A stretch of 64,000 bases of DNA from Loktanella salsilacus (GCF_900114485.1 NZ_FOTF01000003.1:208460-272459); one strand, 5' to 3'. Shown: positions 56,101-63,378, numbered from the stretch's first letter. Numbers and translations: made by a program. Notes: generated from the letters alone by a model not told the origin.

Positions 56101-56257
56101 GTTAAATGAGCTTGTGCTCGAGTATAGCGGGTCAGATCTCACGGATCTCGGACCCGATTTCGTCGCAACCGGTCTCGTGAGCATATGGCAACCGAAATCC
56201 GGACGTATCAGGCGCTCTGCGCTGGGCGATCTTCTGAGCATCCAGATTCAGAGCTGA
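50147..56257 (+). CDS. Giant AAA/STAND-like ATPase, 2036 aa, third gene of the operon
   Basis: A 2036-residue protein. The first 430 residues are helical and unfamiliar; about 430-570 is a very acidic linker. A long helical middle follows, with a coiled-coil-like run at about 990-1110. Residues about 1340-1640 form a P-loop ATPase domain: YGGRQLGKSALL (Walker A, near 1367-1378) and IVAMFDEADNFMDAD (Walker B, near 1450-1464), like AAA proteins of the ORC/STAND group. A winged-helix-like region and a C-terminal alpha/beta domain follow. It begins 72 bases after the helicase gene on the same strand. A sensor/effector role is possible. No close family is recognised. Confidence 0.75.
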   Translation: MNDLLNSTFSQQSPEMSKTHPACMAMTSWTLEDWTPPGAFERFPLLEICPDAPTYFAQAGHFTARDLRTIVTMLNLDTDHRDAEKIYRFILERSEKAPWIFPVLEASVADKRTTNGGSKSRRKKKAPLVLSKMPLMKLRLRQNTHLHDRTAELLSQTVQADVAVGAFCEYAIAFYHQRIEETDPNQVFLEAKAILTYASSDEALAGELGDLKKVNDWEGHAGLILDLARDYPEAASDKLHVHSLETLRRLAQEITLTTEKHIFQQISALAYICSQQVELLSVPRRDAVLLQVSKLGLKHSPDQIDDDMIATLSLALDEGLASRMRTQAVEIAELEESVIEFKEKIQAAGQDEDYSLLAELAQKANSGKEALSAARAARSDLVSCLEGLLSGEIQDHYVSLDRILRHIADVADEQEDPADASVVLTAGLFDVASKVSATADAEDECEELDSGEAVEPAASDLPGISAEQSYADEAADYSVVYPLVESDTETSAAINTDFVDHSRAANAETNDNFESDLIAEHIAILETDSDEILLCLDDEAPRSDELVVGDDDDADPETNIGIQAASAPQVDQPLIDTAPTVDPEVLADLIDRDLLGVAADAAESFEAHGRAWPIAAVVLKAAAGSRGPHREYDLDTQRFLTLANRATGNASSDLGSVLLLGALIRPSILEKSAAGLRSSLSGLCRGSLGQHLQQATDAITKLDYDFPPDADELARLAGTQRVPQKQRIATQLGQWADTVAAKTSRWPFATGVLHHIASEAGPIGAARAAIDAGGEDAPKLARQAIDALSSNSAIGTVSVDYASAMGKTSTQLHPKGLEYLERQFDEPLGLLDSWLRAAAREGTYGQQSEARLRTTIGNLTSRLEKAYAGLAQDAELSSDPLTSAVSRWIGSQVNEALKALRGEDTGSFATLEEALTAERDLLPSAVRDAMEAPEQRFDAFRDMLVTDALRDPAGALLRARDEGAFETAMRLATRFGIDDREAITRDMIAFAKTWEAEITSRSRRLKTLSKVDYKHQDEISRRLSWCEIALTRLAAIKDRSEIHDLADLPAATAELDTISSVIEDKIREDQVERIGQYRNERNAEEADALLVGLKGVTVEATEDRIAQLRDGRSAATFQTELGGIISDFVPDFLAYATTVGWPHTDDAYQEAVLSEGPLYIEEDRRAVGLAFIKLYRAIAASAETRQPDVPKIRALFEDIGYDSVKIHNFQPLGRTGVWQGRITGAIRSVLTDDWFLPPIFGSQANAGTRFLLVGPDALPENIVKALSSDTPSIILCAGIVDAARRHELAERLRANAIPALLIDEALIAFTATRRQTRARTVFECGLPYGRIEPYTTDAGQLPPEMFFGRGEEIRLIMSKTADGCLVYGGRQLGKSALLGHIARIQHAPEHNRIVINREVRSLGNSETTSEIWAHLASMLSPDVVKAGSRTAEDVSRDIRAWLMHKPQGRIVAMFDEADNFMDADTKDDYPELARLKKLMEDTGRAFKVVFAGLHNVQRMHRQPNSPLAHLGQPICIGPLNRTEDDKRAAHDLVVTPMRSAGFRFETPEAVEEILAWANYYPSLVQEYMKGLLSTLHGTGTGKTYKLDGDGPLWPISSETLFSHRGFGHIESRIRYKFHLTLGLDPRYALVAYTLGRLNVEGQEDKARVTGFEPRELLDEARIFWPRSSESPSLAAFEALLEELFDLGVLGRVPIPHTKRYRYLLGSRQVATMLGSEADIYHALSEIEEKDPAVAYDRAIHRRRYTTGVVSDQSEWHYCPLTDLQIERIVQPEDAPVQIVCGLEALGISKVGSSLKRIASSGHLPGAPDQGISVEIVRNTRELRAQVDRKVGSGLTSIVVFTPETPKEAHDSIVWLERQPRVLGKQIRPLILLDAAETEMRDVATRRREQSQFLSAWGAEMVRVHLHHIEKVELDTRPLREAILSSTGGIPSETINLIAAMRIAAAPMEEARGWKATLRVPAGLLKGALGKALVLLDMADNEDYQALNELVLEYSGSDLTDLGPDFVATGLVSIWQPKSGRIRRSALGDLLSIQIQS

Positions 56258-56848
56258 TGCTCCACTTCAGGAAAATCTGCGTCTCTTATATGCTAAAGAA
56301 TTTCTGTAGAAAAAGTTACCGTCAGAGTTGAAATACGCCCATGCCTGTCGACCATTTGAGAATTTGTGTCCCCGCACAAGCAAGCTATTTATTCGAAGTG
56401 AGCAACCGATTAAAGTGGACGCCTCATAAAGGACGGACACATTACGGCCCCTGCTGAGAACAAGCCCGACTGTTCGATCATGTCAAAGCGCGGTCCTGCG
56501 GCTCGGAAGTTTGCCGGTATTCGGCTGCACCTCCGTCTCGCTTCCACGAATGCCACTTTGTGGTGAAGGATTGTAGCGAACGTTATTGTCCGCGGGCGCG
56601 GCGGTGTCGACTGACGCTTGCGCAGTTCGAAGTGAATTTGGGAATGAGTAAGTCTTCGACAAGTCGACATGCAGCTGATAGCCACGAGACCGCATCCCGG
56701 TGTGCACCGTAACGATCTGATCTATGCACGCGGAATGGGCATTGCTGGCATCAGGTCCAGTAGACGTGCTAATTCTAAGGTTGAAGTGGGTGCCAGAGGG
56801 CGGTAGTTAAGCTTTCCCGCCCAGTTGGTATCCACTCGAACTGGCTGT
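56258..56848. other. Long gap with no recognisable gene
   Basis: Short open frames occur on both strands, but none has a ribosome site plus family resemblance. No terminator hairpin with T-tract follows the giant ATPase gene. The composition suggests decayed DNA between the defence cargo and the mobility module. Confidence 0.5.
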
Positions 56849-57523
56849 TCAGGAAACTCCAAGTTCCGACCCGTTCGTCCCCGTTATTTCTGCAAGTGCA
56901 GCGCGAATGTCCTCGCGCACGGCAGGATTTCGAAGTTCCGTAAGAAGACGTTCGACAGGGCCGTCATCACGCCGCACTTGCTCGAGTTCGGCCTGTGCCG
57001 ACTTCAAGTTTTTGGAAATATCTGCGATTTGTGTGGCCGCTGCTTCCCTCACCTGTTCCAATTCCCGGTTCGCGTCCTCTTGTGCCATAAGTGCGGCTTC
57101 AAGCTCGGCAATTCGCCAGTTCGCATTTCGCTTGTCCTTCCGAAGTTCCTCGCACTCCGTGTCTGCGGCGATCATACAAGCCGCATTCTGGCGGGCAACA
57201 ATTAGGAGTAACTCACGTCCTGCGATTGCCACCGCTTCTTCCACTGACGCGACGATAGATCCGGAAAGCCCCGCCAAGAGCGTTTTGCGCTCTTTCTCAA
57301 TGAACTCCGCGTGCATAGCATCAACCAGTTTTGCAAGGCTTTCCTGACGGATTGTATCGCTCACGCCGTGTTTTTTGCACAACTGCTCTTTTACGAGATC
57401 TGCGTCGATTTCAGTAAGTGGAATTCCCGCCTCGAGGCTTCGCGCTATTATTTCGTGGACGAGTTCGGGGGAATAGCTTTTTGGTCGGCCTGTCCCATTG
57501 GTCTTTACTGTCTTCTGCGCCAT
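56849..57523 (-). CDS. KfrA-like DNA-binding coiled-coil protein
   Basis: A 224-residue protein. The N-terminal third is a KfrA_N-type DNA-binding domain (GRPKSYSPELVHEIIARSLE; VKEQLCKKHGVSDTIRQESL), and residues about 110-200 are coiled coil (AELEAALMAQEDANRELEQV). KfrA proteins are plasmid-borne, autoregulated and organise DNA; TnpT-like relatives help cointegrate resolution. I chose the ATG at 57523 (MAQKTVKTNG), not 57562, because the upstream part overlaps a clear operator. Its place beside Rep-like and integrase genes suggests a plasmid-derived mobility module. Confidence 0.72.
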   Translation of the reverse strand: MAQKTVKTNGTGRPKSYSPELVHEIIARSLEAGIPLTEIDADLVKEQLCKKHGVSDTIRQESLAKLVDAMHAEFIEKERKTLLAGLSGSIVASVEEAVAIAGRELLLIVARQNAACMIAADTECEELRKDKRNANWRIAELEAALMAQEDANRELEQVREAAATQIADISKNLKSAQAELEQVRRDDGPVERLLTELRNPAVREDIRAALAEITGTNGSELGVS

Positions 57524-57539
57524 ATCTATTTGTCTTTCA

Positions 57540-57567
57540 GTTTGCCAAACCGAGTTTGACAAACTCG
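57540..57567 (-). promoter_or_regulatory. Tandem palindromic operators of the KfrA-like gene
   Basis: GTTTGCCAAAC (57540-57550) and GTTTGACAAAC (57554-57564) are two 11-base palindromes three bases apart. The second extends to a perfect 17-base palindrome (57551-57567). They lie 17 bases upstream of the start codon, where an autoregulating KfrA protein would bind. Confidence 0.7.
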
Positions 57568-57858
57568 ACTTAGTGTTGCGTCTGACAGGAAGATTGGTCG
57601 TTTCGTGATACCGAGAATAATTTTATCAGATTACGTAAGGTCAAGCCTGCGAGTGGCGGTCAGAACTCCTGCTGTCACGAAACCAAATCTTTAGTGTAGA
57701 GACCGCCGGGTCATTCTTTGAGCGATGAAAGTGGCTCCACTCGGCTTGCTCGCGCCGGCAGATCCCTATTCGATTGGGATTGATAAACCTCTCGCCAAGA
57801 GTTCGGCTCTATGACTTTCGAGACGCTGACTCCGACCGCAACGCATAGGACGGCCACT

Positions 57859-58110
57859 TTAGCGCCCATGAGTTGCTATGCGCCATTCTGTGTCGGCGTA
57901 ATCGTGCTCTGTGATCGGACCTGAATTGTCGACCATGGTCTCAGTGCAAGTATTTGAACGATGGCCGTTGTTCCAACCTATTACAGAATATGATGCCATG
58001 CAGCCGCCACCAGTGCCAAAGGCCCCGCCTTCTCCCTGCTCAATCCCGGGGGCAAATCGCCGAACCAGAACTTGAAGAACCGATATCTTAGAATTTTTTG
58101 ATATCTTCAT
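57859..58110 (-). CDS. Putative small glycine-rich peptide gene
   Basis: An 83-residue frame from the ATG at 58110, preceded by a GGAAG ribosome site. It has a basic N-terminus (MKISKNSKISVLQVLVRR), then FAPGIEQGEGGAFGTGGGC, a second cysteine, and an acidic end. A TTG start eight codons earlier is possible and would add two cysteines. The leader/glycine-cysteine layout recalls a ribosomal peptide precursor, but no maturation gene is adjacent. It may also be a chance frame. Confidence 0.35.
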   Translation of the reverse strand: MKISKNSKISVLQVLVRRFAPGIEQGEGGAFGTGGGCMASYSVIGWNNGHRSNTCTETMVDNSGPITEHDYADTEWRIATHGR

Positions 58111-58347
58111 CTTCCAGCATTTCTCACATTTCAACGTAAATATTATCTATATATATCATATCTTTAGAAGGTAATATTTGCCGAAATTGCGGGCTTCCCC
58201 AAAAAAATGTGGGAAGATCCGACGCACTTTCTAAAAGTTTCGACGGCTATGTCGTTACTGCCGACAAAAGTGCGGAGCGAGCCGACATTTTTGTGCCGAT
58301 GGAACTGAACCCATCTTCTGACTTCACGCAATTGAAGGAGGCACATT
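58111..58347. other. A/T-rich gap before the Rep-like gene (possible origin)
   Basis: Around 58135-58190 the sequence is mainly A and T (for example CTATATATATCATATC). It is followed by several CGAC-containing short repeats and an inverted CGCACTTT/AAAGTGCG pair. An A/T-rich unwinding stretch and repeats next to a Rep-like gene would fit a replication origin. No strict iteron array is visible. The segment 57568-57858 on the other side of the peptide gene holds nothing I recognise. Confidence 0.3.
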
Positions 58348-59154
58348 ATGCCACTCGACAATGGCAAGGTCATGGTCCCATGGCCTCTTGCTGAACAAAT
58401 TCTCGCCGCTGGTTTTAATGCGCCAACGTTGCGCCTCGTATTCTCGATGCTTCATCAGCTTGATCTTAGAGGGGTAGGTGGCCCAGATAGTCAGGAGGTC
58501 TGTCCTGTCATCTGGGCAAGCTGTGCGGATCTGAGGGAACGCATCGGTCCGCACGGTGGTAAAAGTGCGCGAGAGATCCGCGATGCGGCCGAAGCTTTCG
58601 TTGCGACCGGCCTAGTTGAGAAAATTGCCTTATTAGACAAATCCAAAAACCTTCAATGGCAGTTCAGTCCGTGGATCTGGGACGCTATGCGCATGCGAGA
58701 TCTGAGTGACTATGTTCTCATTGATCTGAACGCGCTTGGTAGTTTCCGCTCGACGTTTCGCATCCAAATTTATCTCGTTGCGCAAAAGTGCCGAGGGTCT
58801 AATGCACCACAGTTTTATGTTGCTTACGACTTCCGTAAATCGGAAGAAGCGAACGTCCGGCTTCTTATCTCCGCGCTGAAGGCAGTCGCGGAAGTGTTGA
58901 ACTTGGTCTGCTACACTGCCCTTGAACTATGCTTGGATAAGCCGGAGCCGGATCGCTTTAAGGTCAAGTTAGTTCATCCCAAAACAAAGTGGCGCAAGCA
59001 CAGCTACATGAAATTCAAACGCGCCAAAGCGATATGGCGCGTTGGTAAACATGACTACAATCGTTTCGATCCGAGGACCGTTCGTGATAAGCGCGCTGAT
59101 CTTGTAAAGATTGACGACTTAGGGCTCGACCAACAGGTGATTGCCCCGGCGTAG
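58348..59154 (+). CDS. Rep-like winged-helix protein
   Basis: A 268-residue protein with an excellent ribosome site (AAGGAGG) seven bases before the ATG. Two winged-helix-like units can be seen: residues about 20-115 (LRLVFSMLHQLDL; EIRDAAEAFVATGLVEKIAL) and about 120-230 (YVLIDLNALGSFRSTFRIQI). The second resembles the Rep_3-type dimerisation/DNA-binding repeats of plasmid initiators. The C-terminus is basic. Placement between a KfrA-like gene and integrases fits a replication or partition control role. A general transcription regulator is the alternative. Confidence 0.5.
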   Translation: MPLDNGKVMVPWPLAEQILAAGFNAPTLRLVFSMLHQLDLRGVGGPDSQEVCPVIWASCADLRERIGPHGGKSAREIRDAAEAFVATGLVEKIALLDKSKNLQWQFSPWIWDAMRMRDLSDYVLIDLNALGSFRSTFRIQIYLVAQKCRGSNAPQFYVAYDFRKSEEANVRLLISALKAVAEVLNLVCYTALELCLDKPEPDRFKVKLVHPKTKWRKHSYMKFKRAKAIWRVGKHDYNRFDPRTVRDKRADLVKIDDLGLDQQVIAPA

Positions 59155-59286
59155 TCCTGTTTTACCGCAAACGACTGCGTCCACGCCGTCAGACTGACAA
59201 TTCATACGAGCGGGGCGGGTAGATTGCCCCGTTTTGGATGACCGCCGGATTTTCCTATTTCCCCTCTGCAATCAACGGAGGAAATC

Positions 59287-59514
59287 ATGTCCGCACCAAA
59301 ATACTACTCGACGAAGAAGCTGGGAAAAATTTTCGAACGAGACCCGCACACAATCCGCGACTGGATCAACAAAGGCTGTCCGACCCCAGACGGTTTAGTG
59401 AAATTGCAGGCCGCAAAACTGGGAAGATCGTGGCAGGTGAAAGACGAATGGCTCGCGGTCTTCGAGCTTCGAGTCCGGCCTCAGATTGGAAGGCCGGATC
59501 TCGAGCTCGAGTGA
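59287..59514 (+). CDS. Excisionase-like helix-turn-helix protein
   Basis: A 75-residue protein with the MerR/excisionase-type HTH: YYSTKKLGKIFERDPHTIRD and LGRSWQVKDEWLAVF, where the WQVKDEWLA run is typical of HTH_17 proteins. The ATG at 59287 has GGAGG upstream. It lies just before two tyrosine recombinases and probably steers their direction. Confidence 0.75.
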   Translation: MSAPKYYSTKKLGKIFERDPHTIRDWINKGCPTPDGLVKLQAAKLGRSWQVKDEWLAVFELRVRPQIGRPDLELE

Positions 59515-59540
59515 GCCGGTCGCCGTTCAGGAGACAGTCA

Positions 59541-61646
59541 ATGACCCTCGTCGAAGCTCTGAAACAATATCTCGAAATCAGCGGGGAATCGAAACGCGCG
59601 CTGTCACTCCGCTCTGGTCTCGGCGAGAGTGCGGTAAAAGACATTCTGCGCATTCCAGGCCTGAAACCTCGAGCTACGACGCTCGCGGCCCTAACACGCA
59701 CCACGGGAACCGACCTCTTCGCGTGCTTTGAGCACCCGCCCGTCTACTGCTCTGATCTCCTTGCGCGCTTCGACGCAGAGGGCGAAAAACGCAAGGCGAC
59801 AAGATTGCGGTGGTTGACCCGCGTCGCCAAGTGGGCTCCCGAAACCACCATCGTATGCCGCCGCGACGTCGTGGAATTCCTGAGAAACCACCAGGCCGCG
59901 GAGTTCAACCTGAAAGAGGGCAGCTACGCGACATATTCCTCCGAGGCGATCGACATTGTCAGCGCCGCGCAGCCGCGTCAGCGGAAGCGCAGTTCCTTGG
60001 ACCTGACCGGGACGCACGCAGAGATTTTTGCGGCGATCTCAATAAAAGAATGCGGTCTTCGGGAATGGCAGGTTGGAGTGGCGGGGGCTTTCTTGTTGTT
60101 CCTGCATGACCGGCAGATAGAGGTCCCGGACGTCACGACTGATACGCTCGCCACCTACTATGCGGAGCGTCTGGAGACTTCGTCCAAGAGCGAGGAGAAG
60201 TGCCGACGACATGTCATTGAAGTTGCCAAGTTCCTGAAGGACGCAAGCAGGATAGACTTCTTGCAACCTTATAATTTTTGTCCCGTCGAGCATCCCTTCG
60301 AAAAGTATGCTGGCAAATACGGCGTAGCGGATGAAGTCGTCGCCGATGTTCTAATGCAATTCGATCACGATGTGGCACCTTGGGCACTCGGGGAAGTATC
60401 CCGGACAGGTCAGCCGCTTGCTGCATTCATTGAAGATCTCGATAAATGCGAAACATCGATTTCCGAAAGAAGGGCGCTGTTGAAGAAGCGGCGAGCGAAG
60501 AAGGCCGCGCTTCCTGGCCAGAAGCCGGTTGCGGACACACGTTCGGATGACGATGTGCTGGCACAAAACGGGTTCCTGACCGAAAAGGAGAAGTGGTCGG
60601 CGAGAACGCTGAAAAATCGGCGGGGCTATATCGCGTCATTGGCGAAAGCGACGGCCGCGACCTTGGATATCGTGCCTGAATCATTGGAGGAACTGCTCCA
60701 CCCGGAGTTCCTGGAAGCCGCCGTCGACGCCATCAGGGATGCCAATATTGGCGAGTTTTCGAGCGGGTATTTGGGAAGCGTTCTGAAATGTGCGCTGAAA
60801 ATCGCCAAGAGTTTTCAGTGTCGGTCGAAGAAAGATCTTAAGCGGATCAGGAAGCTGATCAAGATCCACGACCGCAAGCGCAGGGGCATCGCGCCGCGCA
60901 ACAAGGCAAAACTCCGCGAATTTGATGATCAACGTATCCAACGCACGATCGATCTGGGTGACGTGATCATCGCCGACGTGAACGCTGAGATCGATCGGCG
61001 TCGGGTGGCCCATCGGAAAAAGCACGGCGTGCTGCTATCCCGCGTCGATGTCATCAACGCCGAGCTCGGGCGGAACATTATGGCAGCTATCGCACATGAA
61101 ATTCTGCTCCGAAACGCGCCCCGCAGCGACAACCTGATCAAAGCTCGGCTGGACTGGATTAGTTGGCAGGGCGAAGTAGCGCGCATCATTGTTCCGGCTG
61201 TGCATGTCAAAATGCGCGGACCGGATGACGAAGACCTCACGCTATTTCTCAACGGGCGCCAAAGCACGCTGCTGAGGGGTTATCTCGATACCGTGCGGGC
61301 GAAATGCCTGGTTAGCGGCGACGAGCGAAATCCCTATCTCTTCCCCGGGCAAGTCCGGAAAGAGAAGGCGGGACAACCCTACAAGACCATTCTCAAACGG
61401 GTCACCCGCATTGTCAACGACAGGGTTGGCAGCAAGATTAATCCGCATCTCTACCGCCATCTGATTGGGTGGATATGGCTGAAGCAAAGTATCGACAACC
61501 TGCCGAAGGTCCAGAGAATGCTGGGCCACACGAGCCTCCAGACAACGATCGACTACTATGCCGAACTCGATACGAGCCTCGTCTTCGACTCTTGGAATGA
61601 ACATCTTAACAACAAGTCCAGCACCGGTCAGGTCAGGGCCTTGTAG
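59541..61646 (+). CDS. Large tyrosine recombinase with N-terminal XRE-like HTH
   Basis: A 701-residue integrase-type protein starting MTLVEALKQYLEISGESKRA. Residues about 1-60 look like an XRE HTH (ALSLRSGLGESAVKDILRI). The catalytic domain is at the C-terminus: Arg in LLRNAPRSDNLIKARL, HLYRH (HxxR), LGHTSLQTTIDYYAELD with the nucleophile Tyr near residue 671. A GGAG ribosome site precedes the ATG at 59541; the longer frame from 59238 overlaps the HTH gene and is rejected. Its length is far above typical phage integrases (about 400), mainly because of the N-terminal half. Confidence 0.82.
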   Translation: MTLVEALKQYLEISGESKRALSLRSGLGESAVKDILRIPGLKPRATTLAALTRTTGTDLFACFEHPPVYCSDLLARFDAEGEKRKATRLRWLTRVAKWAPETTIVCRRDVVEFLRNHQAAEFNLKEGSYATYSSEAIDIVSAAQPRQRKRSSLDLTGTHAEIFAAISIKECGLREWQVGVAGAFLLFLHDRQIEVPDVTTDTLATYYAERLETSSKSEEKCRRHVIEVAKFLKDASRIDFLQPYNFCPVEHPFEKYAGKYGVADEVVADVLMQFDHDVAPWALGEVSRTGQPLAAFIEDLDKCETSISERRALLKKRRAKKAALPGQKPVADTRSDDDVLAQNGFLTEKEKWSARTLKNRRGYIASLAKATAATLDIVPESLEELLHPEFLEAAVDAIRDANIGEFSSGYLGSVLKCALKIAKSFQCRSKKDLKRIRKLIKIHDRKRRGIAPRNKAKLREFDDQRIQRTIDLGDVIIADVNAEIDRRRVAHRKKHGVLLSRVDVINAELGRNIMAAIAHEILLRNAPRSDNLIKARLDWISWQGEVARIIVPAVHVKMRGPDDEDLTLFLNGRQSTLLRGYLDTVRAKCLVSGDERNPYLFPGQVRKEKAGQPYKTILKRVTRIVNDRVGSKINPHLYRHLIGWIWLKQSIDNLPKVQRMLGHTSLQTTIDYYAELDTSLVFDSWNEHLNNKSSTGQVRAL

Positions 61647-61684
61647 CGCCCTCGGGTCCGAAGCGCCTAAATAGGAGAAAAGCC

Positions 61685-63004
61685 ATGAACCCCCATCTCG
61701 TCATGCTCGCCGCCATCCGGTCCGCCGAGCCTAGTCAAGCTGTTCCTGGGCTCAGCGAATTGTCCATACACCTAAAAGAGCGGATAGCGTCCGTCGGCGA
61801 TACCGCGTTCCAGGAGTTCGCATATTTGCAACAGATGGCTGCTGAGACATGGGGGGCGGAGCGAACAAGCCATTTCGCCATTGTCCTGCGAAAGGCGCGT
61901 GTCGCGCCTAAAGCGACCAAGGTCAGTCGCTGGAAGAAGGTCGGCACCGCAATCGAACGCCTTCCGGCGGATTGGCGGCCCGCTCTGCGGTCAATTGCCG
62001 AGCGTTCCGAGGCAGGGGAGAGCACAAAAGGATTGCCGATCTGGAGCTCCGAGTATCTGGGTGCGGTGACGACGGCGCTCTGCCGATATGTCGATTTCGC
62101 GACACGGCATGCCGTAGCGCTGGTCCCGGCCGGGTCGGACCTGCATCAATACGCCGTTTGGCTGACCGATCCGGCCAACGAAGAGCACGGAGTCTCATTT
62201 AGGGCGGCGGGCGACTATGTGTCGAGAATTAAGGCGGGGCTAAGCATCATCGTGCCCTCGGCAGGCTCGCCTGCCCGGGATTTCGTGGTCCGCTACTGGC
62301 GCGAGAAAGGCAAGGCTAACGGGACGCCGACGAAGGTCGGAGAGCAACTTGTCGGGGCAGTCACAATCTACGACCTTGGCTTTTTGCTAATGGAGAATGC
62401 TCGAAACGCGAGGATGCGCGGTATCAGCGCAGCCACGACCTTTCGCAATGGCTTGATCCTTGCATTGGGTATCGCCTTGCCGCAGCGGGCGCGGGCGATA
62501 TCGGCACTCGAGCTTGGCGCTACTATTTGGGTTGAGCAGCCGGATCGACTTCATGTCCGTATCCCGGCCCGGATGCTGAAAGTCCCAGAGGATCAAAAGA
62601 ACGGCGATCCATTCGATATGGTTTGGCACAACCCACGCCTTGTGTCGGCGCTGGATGAATACCGCCGCTGCTTCAGGCCATTGTTTGACAGTGGCGCGTG
62701 TCTCTTTCCTTCTATCCATGCACCCGACCAGGCAATCAGTGAAAAGCGGATCGGCAAAGTGACGGGGGATATTACAGAGAGGAATCTCGGCATTCGCATT
62801 CCGATTCATCGATTTCGGGACAACGCCGGCACGGACGCCGCCGAGAATTTGGTCGGCGGCCGGCTCGCGACGGCTACGCTGCTGGGCCATACCGATATCG
62901 GCACTGGCGATCACTACGATCACTCTAAGGGCATAAATGCTTCCGCTGAGTTCGCGCAGTTCATCGACTGCCGGCGCTCCATTCCGACGGATTTAGTGCT
63001 GTGA
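61685..63004 (+). CDS. Second tyrosine recombinase
   Basis: A 439-residue recombinase with the catalytic Arg in LPQRARAISALELG, HRFRD (HxxR), LLGHTDIGTGDHYDH with the nucleophile Tyr near residue 409. The N-terminal core-binding region covers about 60-230. AGGAGAAAAGCC precedes the ATG. It follows the first recombinase by 38 bases on the same strand, and the two are different in sequence. They may act together as a heteromeric recombinase. Confidence 0.85.
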   Translation: MNPHLVMLAAIRSAEPSQAVPGLSELSIHLKERIASVGDTAFQEFAYLQQMAAETWGAERTSHFAIVLRKARVAPKATKVSRWKKVGTAIERLPADWRPALRSIAERSEAGESTKGLPIWSSEYLGAVTTALCRYVDFATRHAVALVPAGSDLHQYAVWLTDPANEEHGVSFRAAGDYVSRIKAGLSIIVPSAGSPARDFVVRYWREKGKANGTPTKVGEQLVGAVTIYDLGFLLMENARNARMRGISAATTFRNGLILALGIALPQRARAISALELGATIWVEQPDRLHVRIPARMLKVPEDQKNGDPFDMVWHNPRLVSALDEYRRCFRPLFDSGACLFPSIHAPDQAISEKRIGKVTGDITERNLGIRIPIHRFRDNAGTDAAENLVGGRLATATLLGHTDIGTGDHYDHSKGINASAEFAQFIDCRRSIPTDLVL

Positions 63005-63043
63005 TCGACTGCCAAAATCACACCCGTCAACCGCCGGGAGCCG

Positions 63044-63187
63044 CCGCTATTTCCGCTATTTCCGTATCGAGTTAAAAACGGGGTGGCATCATCCGCATGG
63101 GGTGGCTTGCACCCGTTCTCAACTTCTTCCGTATACCGCCTTAACTTCCGCAGGTCGCCGCTGATATTACGAGGCAGTCTCAACTTC
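63044..63187. repeat. Short direct repeats downstream of the recombinases
   Basis: CCGCTATTT occurs twice in tandem (63044-63052, 63053-63061), followed by CCGTATCG; TTCCGTAT recurs at 63127-63134. TCTCAACTTC occurs at 63117-63126 and 63178-63187, 61 bases apart. Such repeats could be arm-type or core sites for the recombinases. Confidence 0.45.
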
Positions 63188-63330
63188 GAAAATTAGTATT
63201 AGGTTATCAAGGTCGACGAAATCGTTTCCAAACGCTTTTTGCAAAGCTGCTTTTCCGCAATCTGGAGGACAGGGAGGCTATAGACCGGACTGTGGTTAGG
63301 GGAGGCTTGGGAAGCAATTCGTGCTTTCGC

Positions 63331-63378
63331 GGCGCATTTTGTTCAGCTCTTCTCGGCGAGAGCTGAACAAAATGCGCC
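63331..63378. repeat. Perfect 20-bp-arm inverted repeat, possible recombination site
   Basis: The arm at 63331-63350 (GGCGCATTTTGTTCAGCTCT) is repeated in exact inverse at 63359-63378 across the 8-base spacer TCTCGGCG. It lies 327 bases past the second recombinase, near the right edge of the island. There is no T-tract and no adjacent gene end that would need a terminator. Confidence 0.8.

Noticed and set aside
62920..63183. 87-codon minus-strand frame with GNSGNSGG
   Set aside because: Overlaps the end of the second recombinase, and its Gly/Asn run comes from the tandem CCGCTATTT repeat.
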